Positions 7,621 to 16,545 of a DNA stretch of 64,000 nt are shown here, in pieces. Below the pieces are notes generated by a model. It searched no databases, was not told the DNA's origin, and worked only from the letters and a program-made list of their open reading frames with translations. How positions within the stretch are numbered: position 1 is the stretch's first letter; the number at the start of each line of letters is the position of its first letter. The position numbers and the translations under genes were made by a program. Origin of the DNA: JBBSBL01 sp046330255 (GTDB lineage: Bacteria > Actinomycetota > Thermoleophilia > Solirubrobacterales > Solirubrobacteraceae); contig JAXLTC010000001.1 of NCBI GenBank assembly GCA_046330255.1, positions 310,001 to 374,000 on the forward strand, in the 5' to 3' direction.

Positions 7621-9057
7621 CTACAGCGCGTTGACCTCGCTGACGATCTCGTTCACCGACGCCTTCGCGTCGCCGAACAGCAGCGAGGTGTTATCGAGGT
7701 AGAAGAGCGGGTTGTCGATCCCCGCGAAGCCCGCGTTCATCGAGCGCTTGAGCACGATCACCGATCCGGACTCGTTGACCTCGAGGATCGGCATCCCGTA
7801 GATCGGCGAGTCGGGCTGGTCCTTCGCGGCCGGGTTGGTGACGTCGTTGGCGCCGATCACCAGCGAGACGTCGGTGCGCGGGAACTCCGGGTTGATGTCG
7901 TCCATCTCCTTGAGCTGGTCGTAGGGCACGTCGGCCTCGGCCAGCAGCACGTTCATGTGGCCGGGCATGCGACCGGCGACCGGGTGGATGCCGAACGACA
8001 CCGCGATGCCCTTCTCCTCCAGGGCGGTGGCCAGCTCCCGCACCGCGTGCTGGGCCTGCGCGACAGCCATGCCGTAGCCGGGCACGATCGCGACCTGGCG
8101 CGCGTAGGAGAGCTGGATCGCCACGTCGGCGGCGGTTGTGGACTTGACCTGTCGCTGCTCGCCGCCGTCGCTCGCGGCGGCGGCCGCCGCCCCCCCTCCG
8201 CCGCCGAAGCCGCCGGCGATGATCGACGGCACCGAGCGGTTCATCGCCACCGCCATCAGGTTGGTGAGGATCGAGCCGGAGGCGCCGACGAGCATGCCCG
8301 CGACGATCAGCGCGGTGTTGTCGAGCGCGACGCCGGCCGCCGCCGCGGAGAGACCGGTGAACGCGTTCAGCAGCGAGATCACCACCGGCATGTCGGCGCC
8401 CCCGATCGGCAGCACGACCATGTTCCCCAGGATCGCGGCGGCGACGAGGATCGCGATGAACAGCGCCTGCGACTCCGTTCCGGCGGCGATCGCGACCGCG
8501 CAACCGATCGCGACCACCAGCAGCGCGACGTTGATGAACTGCTGCCCCGGGAGCTGGATCGGGCGGCCGGGAAGGATCTCCTGGAGCTTGCCGAACGCGA
8601 TGTTCGAGCCCCAGAAGGAGATCGAGCCGATGATCGCGGCGAACAGGATCGGGATCAGCTTGTCGAGCGGCAGGTCGACGCCGACGTCCAGCGCGTGGCG
8701 GTACTCCGCCCACGAGATCAGCGCGACCGCGCCGCCGCCGACGCCGTTGAACAGCGCGACCATCTGCGGCATCGCGGTCATCTTCACGCGCAGCGCCGCG
8801 GGGATGCCGATCGCGGTTCCGATCACCACGCCGACCGCGATCAGGACCGCGTCCTCCCCGTTCTCGATCACGCCGGGCTTGATCAGCGTCGCGACGAACG
8901 CGATCAGCATCCCGACGGCGGCGATCTTGTTGCCGCGCACCGCCGTGTTCGGTCCGGTCAGTCCCCGCAGGCCGACGATGAACAGCGTGAACGCGACGAT
9001 GTAGAGGAGGTTGATGAAGTCCTCGGCGCGGTACCAGACGACGGCGAGCGCGCTCAC
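7621..9057 (-). CDS. pntB: NAD(P) transhydrogenase subunit beta PntB
   Basis: 478 aa. The N-terminal half is a run of transmembrane helices starting RAEDFINLLYIVAFTLF; the C-terminal ~190 residues are the NADP-binding domain III with VPGYGMAVAQAQHAV, IHPVAGRMPGHMNVLLAEA and VIGANDVTNPAA, all diagnostic for PntB. With PntAA and PntAB it couples proton movement to hydride transfer between NADH and NADP in the cytoplasmic membrane. The GTG at 9057 overlaps the PntAB stop by 4 nt (9054-9057) and gives the usual family length; longer in-frame starts would read back through pntAB. Confidence 0.95.
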   Translation of the reverse strand: MSALAVVWYRAEDFINLLYIVAFTLFIVGLRGLTGPNTAVRGNKIAAVGMLIAFVATLIKPGVIENGEDAVLIAVGVVIGTAIGIPAALRVKMTAMPQMVALFNGVGGGAVALISWAEYRHALDVGVDLPLDKLIPILFAAIIGSISFWGSNIAFGKLQEILPGRPIQLPGQQFINVALLVVAIGCAVAIAAGTESQALFIAILVAAAILGNMVVLPIGGADMPVVISLLNAFTGLSAAAAGVALDNTALIVAGMLVGASGSILTNLMAVAMNRSVPSIIAGGFGGGGGAAAAAASDGGEQRQVKSTTAADVAIQLSYARQVAIVPGYGMAVAQAQHAVRELATALEEKGIAVSFGIHPVAGRMPGHMNVLLAEADVPYDQLKEMDDINPEFPRTDVSLVIGANDVTNPAAKDQPDSPIYGMPILEVNESGSVIVLKRSMNAGFAGIDNPLFYLDNTSLLFGDAKASVNEIVSEVNAL

Positions 9058-9371
9058 GAGGACCTCTCTCCGTCGCCCTTCTCCTGCTCCTTCTTCGCGG
9101 GCTTGCGCTTGAACATCCCGAGCATCCGGTCGGTGACCAGGAACCCGCCGACGACGTTGATCGTCCCGAACGCGATCGCGACGACGAGGATGAACTTGCT
9201 GAGGAAGCCGGTCGCCTCGGCGATCACGAGCAGGCCGCCGAGCAGCACGATGCCGTGGATCGCGTTGGTCCCCGACATCAGCGGCGTGTGCAGCGTGTTC
9301 GGGACCTTCGAGATGACCTCGAAGCCGACGAACGCGGCGAGCACGAGAAGGGCGATCTCGGTGACGAGCAC
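9054..9371 (-). CDS. pntAB: NAD(P) transhydrogenase alpha subunit, membrane part PntAB
   Basis: 105 aa with three or four hydrophobic segments and the characteristic FEVISKVPNTLHTPLMSGTN stretch found in the membrane part of the alpha subunit. A short charged tail ends the protein. Splitting of the alpha subunit into NAD-binding and membrane polypeptides is the usual arrangement in Rhodospirillum and many actinobacteria. It begins 35 bp after pntAA and overlaps pntB by 4 nt. Confidence 0.93.
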   Translation of the reverse strand: MLVTEIALLVLAAFVGFEVISKVPNTLHTPLMSGTNAIHGIVLLGGLLVIAEATGFLSKFILVVAIAFGTINVVGGFLVTDRMLGMFKRKPAKKEQEKGDGERSS

Positions 9372-9406
9372 TGTTTCGGTGGTCCTTCGCTAGGGGATCG
9401 GTCTTC

Positions 9407-10540
9407 TCAGGCGGCGCCGGCAGCGGCCTTGGCGCCCTCGTGCACGATCTCGCCGCCGCGCACCACGCAGGCGCCGGCGATGATCTCGTCGTCGAAGTCG
9501 AGCCGCAGCGCACCGTCCTCGCCGCTCATCAGCTCGAGCAGCGACTGGATGTTCTTCGCGTAGAGCTGGGACGCGTGCTCGGCCATCGTCGCCGGCAGGT
9601 TCAGCGGCGCGGCGATCTTCACGTCGTGGCGCACGACCGTCTCGCCCGGGCTCGAGAGCTCGCAGTTGCCCCCGGCCTCGCCCGCGAGATCGACCACGAC
9701 CGAGCCCGGCCTCATCGCCTCGACCGCGGCCGCTGTCACGAGCACGGGCGCCCGGCGACCGGGCACGAGCGCGGTCGTGATCACCACGTCGACCTTCCCG
9801 ATCGCCTCCTGCAGCAGCTCCTGCTGGCGCGCCTGCTGCTCGGGGGTCAGCTCCTTGGCGTAGCCGCCCTCGCCCTCGAGGTCGCCGCCGAGGTCGAACT
9901 CGAGGAAGCGCGCGCCCAGCGACTCGACCTGCTCCTTGACCGCGGCGCGCACGTCGAAGGCCTGGACCACCGCGCCGAGGCGCCGGGCGGTGGCGATCGC
10001 CTGCAGGCCGGCGACGCCGGCCCCCAGCACGAGCACGGTCGCCGGCCGGATCGTGCCGGCCGCGGTCATCAGCATCGGGTAGAAGCGGCCGAGTTCCTGG
10101 GCACCGATCAGCGCGGCCCGGTAGCCGGCGACGTTGCTCTGCGAGGACAGCGCGTCCATCGACTGCGCGCGGGAGATGCGCGGCACCGCCTCGAGCGCGA
10201 ACCCGGTCGCGCCGGTGGCCGCCAGAGCGCGCACGCCCTCCGCGTCGCTGAGCGGGGCCAGGAAGCCGACGAGCACGCTGTCCGGTCCCAGGCGCGCGGC
10301 CTCCTCGGCGCCGGGCGGCGCGACCTTGACGACCACGTCCGCGCCCCAGGCGGCAGCGGAATCAGGCGTGACCGTGGCGCCGGCGTCCGCGTAGGCGGCG
10401 TCGGGGATCATCGCCCCGTCGCCCGCGCCGGACGCCACGACGACCTCGTGGCCCTTGCCCGCGAGCGCTCTGACGACCTCCGGGACGAGCGCCACGCGGG
10501 CCTCGCCGGCGGCCGTCTCCTTCACCACCCCGATCTTCAT
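9407..10540 (-). CDS. pntAA: NAD(P) transhydrogenase alpha subunit, NAD-binding part PntAA
   Basis: 377 aa, soluble domain I. Starts MKIGVVKETAAGEARVALVP, typical of the alanine dehydrogenase/PNT family, and contains the Rossmann dinucleotide motif VLVLGAGVAGLQAIATARRLGA and GYAKELT followed by the ITTALVPGRRAPVLV segment. It binds NAD(H) and docks on PntB. The start codon lies only 12 bp after the stop of the B12-operon gene at 10553, with a purine-rich GGTAGG upstream. Read-through from the riboswitch-controlled operon into pntAA-pntAB-pntB is therefore possible. Confidence 0.95.
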   Translation of the reverse strand: MKIGVVKETAAGEARVALVPEVVRALAGKGHEVVVASGAGDGAMIPDAAYADAGATVTPDSAAAWGADVVVKVAPPGAEEAARLGPDSVLVGFLAPLSDAEGVRALAATGATGFALEAVPRISRAQSMDALSSQSNVAGYRAALIGAQELGRFYPMLMTAAGTIRPATVLVLGAGVAGLQAIATARRLGAVVQAFDVRAAVKEQVESLGARFLEFDLGGDLEGEGGYAKELTPEQQARQQELLQEAIGKVDVVITTALVPGRRAPVLVTAAAVEAMRPGSVVVDLAGEAGGNCELSSPGETVVRHDVKIAAPLNLPATMAEHASQLYAKNIQSLLELMSGEDGALRLDFDDEIIAGACVVRGGEIVHEGAKAAAGAA

Positions 10541-10552
10541 GGGCGCGGAAAC

Positions 10553-12352
10553 CTACCGATTCGCAGTGCCGCCCGGCCCGTCCAGCGCCCGCGCGGCCAG
10601 GCCCACGAGCAGCCCGGCGTCGCGCGCCAGCGCGAGGATCCCGGCCTGGCTCCTCGCCGCGACCCGGGCCCGCGGCGGCGCGGAGCCGGGCGGGCGCGCC
10701 GCGCTCGCCCGGGCGCGCGGGGAACGGTGGCGCGAGGCGGCCGGCGCGCGTCCCGGGCCGCCCGCCCGTGCGAGTCGCGCGGCCCGCCGCGCGCGCGGGC
10801 CCGGGCCAAGCGGGAGCGTGCGCCCGGCGAGCGCGAGCAGCGCCTGTGCGGTCACCCAGACCGGCGTCTGCGCGCTCGTGCGGGAGTAGCGCACGGCGCC
10901 GCCAGGAGCGGTCAGCGAGCGCAGGTAGGCGAGCGGGGAGCGGCCGCCGCCGCGCGGGCGCACGCGCGCGGGATCGACGCCGGCCGCGAGCATGCCCTGG
11001 ACCGCCCACGCGGTCGACTGCGCGTTGGAGGGGCCGCCCGGCTGCAGCGGGAAGCCTCCGTCGGGGCGCTGGCGGGCGCGGACGAAGCGCGCGGCGCGGC
11101 GCGCCCGGTCCGAGCGTCCGCGCCCGGCCGCGCCGAGCGCCTGCAGCGCGGCGCCGGTGTCGTCGATGCCCGACTGGGCGCCGCGGGTCGCGAACGAGAA
11201 GCCGCCGTCGCGGTTCTGCTGGCGGGCGATCCACCCGGCCGCGCGCGCGACGTCGCGGGAGCGGGCGGGCTCGCCGCCCGCGCGCAGCGCCAGCACCGCG
11301 AACGAGGTGAGGTTCACCAGGCCGCCGACGGAGCCGTCACGCCGGACACGGTGGCGCAGCATCGCCACCAGGTCGCGTCCCGCGAAGGCGCGCGGCGAGC
11401 GCCCGGCGGCGCGCAGCACGAGGATCGTGCGCTCGATCTCGCCGGTGTCGGCCAGCCCGCGGGCACCCGCGCGCACGTAGTCGAGCAGCGAGCGCCCGCC
11501 CGCCCGCCGAACGTCGGCGGGGTTGCGCCCGGCGGCGGCGAGGCCGAGCGCAGTCCAGCCGCTGTAGAGCTGCGAGCTGCGCACGCCCGGGCCGGACCCG
11601 AACCCGCCGTCGCGGTTCTGCGCCCGCTCGAGCCAGGCGCGGGAGCCCGCCGCCGACGCCGTGCCCGGGGCGAGGGTCCCGGTCCCGGCGAGGACGGCGG
11701 CCGACAGCAGCAGCGCGGCGCCCGCCGCGGGCGGCACCGCCGGCGGTAGCCAGCGCACCTCGAAACGGTCTCGGAAACGCGTCACCGCGCGCAGCAGCGC
11801 AGGACCGAACGCGAGCGCGAACGCCGCGTTGCCGCCCGCGTGCGCCAGGTTCCACGGCAGGGATGTGGCCGAGTAGGCGAGCAGCGCGGACGGGCGGTGG
11901 TCTCCCGAGTAGAGCAGCCACTGGCTCGCGTCCATGATCGCGCCGAACATCAGCCCGCACAGCGCGCCGGCGAGCGCGAGGCCCAGGCGCCCGATGTGCC
12001 GGCCCGTGAGGCGGGCCAGCCCGGCGCCGGCGATCCCGACGAGGCCCCAGGCGGCCATCTGCCACGGCGTCCACGGGCCCTGTCCGAAGAACAGGTTCGA
12101 GACGAGCGCGGCGAGCGCCCCGACGGCGAAGCCGGGCGCGCCGCCGAGCGCGAAGCCGGAGATCAGCACGATGTCGGTCGTCGGCTTGACGTTCGGCAGC
12201 GGCGCGAACGCGACGCGGCCGACGACCGCGAGCGCCGCGAGCGTCCCGACCAGCGCCAGCACCCGCGGAGACGGGTGCGAGCGCTCGTACCAGGCAAGCC
12301 CGCAGGCGAGCGCGGCGGCGACCAGCAGCAGCGACGCCAGTCCCCAGCTCAC
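10553..12352 (-). CDS. ECF transporter S component fused to prenyltransferase-like toroid
   Basis: 599 aa. Residues ~1-200 are hydrophobic with six likely helices and ECF S-component features (PLPNVKPTTDIVLISGFALG, then an NLFFGQGPWTPWQM loop). A further helix (~209-235) crosses the membrane. Residues ~238-513 are alpha/alpha-toroid repeats of the terpenoid cyclase/prenyltransferase type, with the repeated motif NRDGGF at ~246 and ~380 and RPDGGF at ~429. A low-complexity Arg/Pro/Ala tail follows. The GTG start at 12352 overlaps the ATPase stop by 4 nt. In the riboswitch context the membrane part probably passes cobalamin or a corrinoid through the ECF module, and the toroid probably binds it outside. 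The toroid fold is shared with intrinsic factor and transcobalamin; direct binding is inference. Confidence 0.82.
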   Translation of the reverse strand: MSWGLASLLLVAAALACGLAWYERSHPSPRVLALVGTLAALAVVGRVAFAPLPNVKPTTDIVLISGFALGGAPGFAVGALAALVSNLFFGQGPWTPWQMAAWGLVGIAGAGLARLTGRHIGRLGLALAGALCGLMFGAIMDASQWLLYSGDHRPSALLAYSATSLPWNLAHAGGNAAFALAFGPALLRAVTRFRDRFEVRWLPPAVPPAAGAALLLSAAVLAGTGTLAPGTASAAGSRAWLERAQNRDGGFGSGPGVRSSQLYSGWTALGLAAAGRNPADVRRAGGRSLLDYVRAGARGLADTGEIERTILVLRAAGRSPRAFAGRDLVAMLRHRVRRDGSVGGLVNLTSFAVLALRAGGEPARSRDVARAAGWIARQQNRDGGFSFATRGAQSGIDDTGAALQALGAAGRGRSDRARRAARFVRARQRPDGGFPLQPGGPSNAQSTAWAVQGMLAAGVDPARVRPRGGGRSPLAYLRSLTAPGGAVRYSRTSAQTPVWVTAQALLALAGRTLPLGPGPRARRAARLARAGGPGRAPAASRHRSPRARASAARPPGSAPPRARVAARSQAGILALARDAGLLVGLAARALDGPGGTANR

Positions 12353-13980
12353 CCGACGCGCTCCCCCGTCGCCGCGCCCAGGAGCGCGGCGCCCTGCTCG
12401 GGCAGCAGGGCCCCGCCCGCGCCGCCCAGGACGCGCGCCGTCTCGGTCGCGAAGTGCCAGCCGCCGCAGAGCAACTCGCGCGCGGACCCGTCGGCCGCCA
12501 CCTCGCCGCTCCCGAGCAGCACCACGCGGCTCGCGACCGTCGCCGCCAGCTCGGTGTCGTGCGTCGCGACGATCACCGCTGCGCCCGCGGCGGCGCGCTC
12601 GCGCAGCAGGGTCGCGAGCTCCTCCTTCCAGGCGCGGTCCATGCCGCGCGTGGGCTCGTCGAGCGCGACGACGGCGGGCGGCGCGCCGTCTCCCGCCGCG
12701 CCGACCAGCGCGAGCGCGAGGCGCTGGCGCTCGCCTCCCGACAAATCGCGCGGGTGGCGATCGGCCATGCCCTCCAGTCCGGCGGCCGCGAGCGCGGCCG
12801 GCGGCGCGAGCGCCCCCACGCGGTCCGCGATCAGGTAGTCGCCCGGGCCCTGCAGCAGCAGCGCGACGCGCCCGGCGGCCTCGACCCTCCCGCGGGTCGG
12901 AGTCGCGAGCCCGGCGATGTGGCGCAGCAGCGTCGACTTGCCCGCGCCGTTGCGCCCCATCAGCGCGACCGTCTCGCCGCGCCCCAGCTCGAGGTCCACG
13001 CCGCGCAGGACCGCGCGACCCCCGGGCAGCTCGCACCATGCCCCGCGCACGCGCAGCGCCGGGTCGCGGTCGCCGCGCGCGCGGCGCCCCAGGCGCGGGC
13101 GGCGTGGCGCGCTCTCGTCAGGGCCGGTCCGCGCCGCGGGATCGGCGGGCGCGGGCAGCAGGCCGCGCGCGCGCAACGCGGCGCGCGCCTGCTTCACGCC
13201 CGCGGGCGCGGGGGCGAGTCCGGCCCGCGCGAACAGGCCAGCGGCCGGAGTGGCGAGCGCCGGCGCAGCCTCCATCGCCCAGGTGAGCATCTCGGCCGGC
13301 GGCGCGTCGCACGCGACCCGCCCGTCCAGCAACGCCACGACGCGGTCTGCCGCGGACAGGCAGCGCTCGAGGCGGTGCTCGGCCAGCACGACCGCCACGC
13401 CCCACTCCTCGTTGAGCCTGCGCAGCAGCCAGATCAGCTCGTCGCCGGCCACCGGGTCGAGCTGCGAGGTCGGCTCGTCGAGCAGCACCAGGCGCGGGCG
13501 GCCCGCGAGCGCGGCCGCGAGCGCGACGCGCTGCAGCTCGCCGCCCGAGAGCTCGGCCGTCGGCCGGTCCAGCAGCCCGGCGATGCCGAGCGCGAGCGCG
13601 GCCTCCTCCACGCCGCGCGCGACGGCGGCGGGCGGCTCGCCGCGGTTCTCCAGCGGGAGCGCCAGCTCGGCGCGGACCGTGCCCATCACGACCTGCGTCT
13701 CGGGATCCTGGAGCAGCGTTCCGGCGACCGCCGCGATCCGGCCAGGCCCGTGCTCGCGAGTGTCGAGACCGCAGACGGTCACGCGGCCCGCCGCCTCGCC
13801 GCCGTGGAAGTGGGGCACCAGCCCGCATGCGGCGCGCAGCAGCGTCGACTTCCCCGAGCCGGAGAGCCCCGCCAGCACCACGAGCTCGCCCTCCTCCACG
13901 CGCAGCGAGACCTCGCGCAGCGCCGGGCGCGGCGCCCCCGGGTAGGTGTACGTCAGGCGCTCGATCGCCAGCGCGCTCAT
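12349..13980 (-). CDS. ECF transporter ATPase, two ABC domains in one chain
   Basis: 543 aa. The first domain has Walker A LAGLSGSGKSTLL, signature TAELSGGELQRVALA and Walker B LVLLDEPTSQLD. After a ~60-residue Arg/Pro/Ala linker the second domain has Walker A MGRNGAGKSTLL, signature RDLSGGERQRLALAL and VVALDEPTRGMD. This equals the EcfA-EcfA' pair fused. It energises substrate release by the S component through the CbiQ-like T subunit. Both domains keep every nucleotide-binding motif. 4-nt overlaps on both sides place it inside the B12 operon. Confidence 0.93.
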   Translation of the reverse strand: MSALAIERLTYTYPGAPRPALREVSLRVEEGELVVLAGLSGSGKSTLLRAACGLVPHFHGGEAAGRVTVCGLDTREHGPGRIAAVAGTLLQDPETQVVMGTVRAELALPLENRGEPPAAVARGVEEAALALGIAGLLDRPTAELSGGELQRVALAAALAGRPRLVLLDEPTSQLDPVAGDELIWLLRRLNEEWGVAVVLAEHRLERCLSAADRVVALLDGRVACDAPPAEMLTWAMEAAPALATPAAGLFARAGLAPAPAGVKQARAALRARGLLPAPADPAARTGPDESAPRRPRLGRRARGDRDPALRVRGAWCELPGGRAVLRGVDLELGRGETVALMGRNGAGKSTLLRHIAGLATPTRGRVEAAGRVALLLQGPGDYLIADRVGALAPPAALAAAGLEGMADRHPRDLSGGERQRLALALVGAAGDGAPPAVVALDEPTRGMDRAWKEELATLLRERAAAGAAVIVATHDTELAATVASRVVLLGSGEVAADGSARELLCGGWHFATETARVLGGAGGALLPEQGAALLGAATGERVG

Positions 13981-14846
13981 CGCCCGATCCCCCTTCGCTC
14001 CAGCAGCGGCGCGACGGCCACGACCGGGATCGCGGCAGCGAGCGCGAGCGTCGCGGCGCCGAGATCGGCGCTCAGCGCCGGATAGGGATGGAACGCGGCC
14101 GCCCCCAGGGCCCGCCCGCACACGGCGAGCGCCAGGATCGCCACGGCGGCGGCGGCGATCGCGAGGTCATGGCGCGACCACGGCCGCCGCGCCGCCCGCG
14201 GCGCGCGGCGAGCCGATCCGTAGCCGCGCAGCTCGAGCGCCGCCGCGACGTCCACCGCACGATCGAGCGCATTGGCGGCCACCGCGGCGACGAGCGCCGC
14301 ACGCGAGGCGCGGGCGGGCGCCGGGAGCGTGCGCTGCGCCTCGGCCATCCTGGCGGCGTCGCGCCCCAGCACGGGGACCATCCGCGTGGCGAGCGACGCG
14401 CTGAGCGCCGAGCGGAACGAGACGCGGCGCACCAGCCGCAGCAGCTCGTCGGGATCGACCGCCGCCGTGAACAGGGCCGCCGTGAGCGCGATCGCCGCCA
14501 CCCGGAGCCCCAGCACGCCGCCGTAGGCGAGCGCCTCGGCGGTGACGTCGAGCCTCCCCAGGACCGGCGCCTCGCCGAGCCGCAGCACGACGGTCAGGCC
14601 GTCGCGGCTGATCAGCGGGTTGACGAGCGCGACGGCCAGCGCGAGCGGCACCGCCAGCAGCGCCGCCCTGCGCAGCGTTGCGCCGGCGCAGGCCAGCGCG
14701 CCCGCGGCGAGCACGGCCGCGATGGTCGCGGCGAGCACGAGCGGGTTGTCGTAGAGCAGCGCCACCGTGCCCAGCGCGAGGCAGTACGCGGCGCCCGCCC
14801 CCGCGCGCGCCGCGTGCAGCGCGCTGTCGCGCCGCTCGTAGCTCAC
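13977..14846 (-). CDS. ECF transporter transmembrane subunit (CbiQ/EcfT family)
   Basis: 289 aa with five or six hydrophobic helices. The coupling region contains ALELRGYGSARR, corresponding to the conserved Ala-Arg-Gly motif of EcfT that contacts the ATPase. It also has the DPDELLRLVRRVSFRSALSAS-like segment typical of CbiQ (cut here into DPDELLRLVRR and SALSASLATRM). The GTG at 14846 overlaps the upstream lipoprotein gene by 4 nt, and its stop overlaps the ATPase start by 4 nt. In this operon it would link the S component to the double ATPase. Confidence 0.9.
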   Translation of the reverse strand: MSYERRDSALHAARAGAGAAYCLALGTVALLYDNPLVLAATIAAVLAAGALACAGATLRRAALLAVPLALAVALVNPLISRDGLTVVLRLGEAPVLGRLDVTAEALAYGGVLGLRVAAIALTAALFTAAVDPDELLRLVRRVSFRSALSASLATRMVPVLGRDAARMAEAQRTLPAPARASRAALVAAVAANALDRAVDVAAALELRGYGSARRAPRAARRPWSRHDLAIAAAAVAILALAVCGRALGAAAFHPYPALSADLGAATLALAAAIPVVAVAPLLERRGIGR

Positions 14847-15781
14847 CGCGCCCGCTCCGGCAGCGCGAGCCTGCCGCCGCCCGGCGCGACGGCGAGGGCG
14901 AAGCGGTTGCGCAGGTCCGCCTCGCGGAACGCGCTCGCCGCCGCGCGCACACCGGCCGCGTCGGTTCCCGTCACCACCCACGTCGGCTGCTGCTCCTCCA
15001 GTCGCGTGGCCGCGACCAGGCCGCTGCCCGGCCCCAGCCGCCGGACCGGGTCGCCGCGCGCGTCGAGCGTCTGGATGGTGGCTCCGCCGCCCGTGATCCG
15101 CACGTAGACGCCCGACAGCCGCGGCCCGTCCGCGATCAGCGTCGCGGACCCGTCGCGGCGCACCTGCGACCAGGGACCGACCAGCACCCGCAGGACCTTC
15201 TCCCCCGCGCCGGTCCCGAGCACGCTGCGCGCCGCGGGGACGCCGAGCGCCTCCAGGCGGTCGCCGACGGTCGCGCACGCCGCGTCGGAGCCGGGCGCGC
15301 ACGCGAGCACGACCGGCAGGCGCCGCCCGCCGGTCCCGTGCACGAACGGCTCGGGGAACGACCCGACGACAGCCGGCACCCGCATCGCCGCGCCCCAGTC
15401 GTGGCGGTCCCACCAGATCCGGTCGCCGCCGTCGACGCCGGCGTCCGCCGCGCCGGAGGACGCCTCGATGCCGTTCACGTAGTAGAACCAGTCGACCCGC
15501 CGGCCGCCGGCCGAGCCGCCCGAGAGCCCGTCGATCGACTGCACGAAGCCGCCGCCGTAGCGCGTGGTGACGCTGAACTCCCGCTGGAGCAGTCGCATCA
15601 CGGTCTCCGAGCCGGGGGTGCCCTCGAGCGTGCGCGCCCCGATCGGCACCGAGCCGAAGTCGCGGGTGACCGTGACCGTGACGTCGCTCGCGCCCTTGCC
15701 GGCGCCGACCCCGCAGCCCGCCGCGCCGGCTGCCAGCGCCGCGACGGCGACCAGCGCGAGCGTGCGGACGCGGGGGCTCAT
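14843..15781 (-). CDS. DUF4430-domain lipoprotein, predicted corrinoid-capture component
   Basis: 312 aa. An N-terminal lipoprotein signal has a lipobox ending AAGAAGC, so the mature protein should be anchored on the outer face of the membrane. Residues ~33-125 are a DUF4430 (transcobalamin beta-like) domain: VTVTVTRDFGSVPIGAR, VDWFYYVNGIEASSG and DRIWWDRHDWG are its typical elements. The C-terminal ~180 residues form a second, unassigned domain with repeated strands (RVLVGPWSQVRRDG, YVRITGGGATIQTLD). ATGA overlap upstream (15778-15781) and GTGA overlap downstream (14843-14846). Likely hands a corrinoid to the ECF S component; this role is inferred from riboswitch control and domain homology. 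Confidence 0.85.
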   Translation of the reverse strand: MSPRVRTLALVAVAALAAGAAGCGVGAGKGASDVTVTVTRDFGSVPIGARTLEGTPGSETVMRLLQREFSVTTRYGGGFVQSIDGLSGGSAGGRRVDWFYYVNGIEASSGAADAGVDGGDRIWWDRHDWGAAMRVPAVVGSFPEPFVHGTGGRRLPVVLACAPGSDAACATVGDRLEALGVPAARSVLGTGAGEKVLRVLVGPWSQVRRDGSATLIADGPRLSGVYVRITGGGATIQTLDARGDPVRRLGPGSGLVAATRLEEQQPTWVVTGTDAAGVRAAASAFREADLRNRFALAVAPGGGRLALPERAR

Positions 15782-16545
15782 CCGACTCGCACCGTCTCGG
15801 GAAAGGAGGGAATCGCACCCCGGGCGCTCGCCGCGAGGCGGTAGCGGCCCGGGGCGACGGGCGCTCCCGCCGGCGCCGGCCCCGCCAGGACCGCGCGGCC
15901 GCCGGCGCCCGTGACCGCGCGCATCCGCCCGAACGTCACGGTCGCGCCCGCGACCGCGCGGCCCCGCCCGAGGTCGTCGAACGCGCGCACCGTCACCCGC
16001 AGCGGCGCCCCGGGCGCCAGCGAGCGCGCGGCCGGCAGCACCACGAGCGAGCGCTGGCAGTCCAGCGCGGCCCGGCACCAGAACCACAGCACCCGCGCGC
16101 CGGAGCGCAGCCGCCCGGCGCCGAACGGACCGGACGGGTCCGCCGCGCCCGACGTGCCGGCGCGGGTTCCCGCCTTGTAGACCCACCCCGCCTGGCCGCG
16201 GTTGCGGTCGTTCCCGATCCGGCGCACGAACAGCCCGGCGGAGTCGCGCGCGGTGCGCGCCGAGCAGGCCGACGCGAGATCCGCTACGCCGAACGACGGG
16301 CCGCCCGCGCGTCGCGCGGCCGCGAGCGCGGCGAGCGGCGTGCCGGCCGCCACGCGGCAGCGGCGCCGGCCCGCGGCGACCGTCGTCGCCGCGGCGAGGA
16401 CGGGGCGCGCCGGGAACGTCACGCGGCCGTCGCGGGCGACCACCATCGTCTCCACGCGCGGGCCGGCCGCGCCGGTGGCCGCCGCGGGCGTGGCGGCGAG
16501 CGCGCACAGGGCGACCACGACGGCGGCCGGCGCGGGGCGCCTCAT
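15778..16545 (-). CDS. Secreted DUF4430-like/Ig-like protein of the B12 operon
   Basis: 255 aa from the ATG at 16545, which overlaps the upstream stop by 4 nt. A signal peptide ends near TPAAATGA. The middle (~30-165) resembles a DUF4430 domain: NRGQAGWVYKAGTRAG, DPSGPFG, then LRSGARVLWFWCRAALDC, where the domain usually has the loop and final strand. The rest is an Ig-like/carboxypeptidase-regulatory fold (VTVRAFDDLGRGRAVAGATVTFG). The cysteines suggest disulfides outside the cell. Longer in-frame starts would run through the previous gene and the riboswitch. Binding partner not identified. Confidence 0.78.
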   Translation of the reverse strand: MRRPAPAAVVVALCALAATPAAATGAAGPRVETMVVARDGRVTFPARPVLAAATTVAAGRRRCRVAAGTPLAALAAARRAGGPSFGVADLASACSARTARDSAGLFVRRIGNDRNRGQAGWVYKAGTRAGTSGAADPSGPFGAGRLRSGARVLWFWCRAALDCQRSLVVLPAARSLAPGAPLRVTVRAFDDLGRGRAVAGATVTFGRMRAVTGAGGRAVLAGPAPAGAPVAPGRYRLAASARGAIPSFPETVRVG

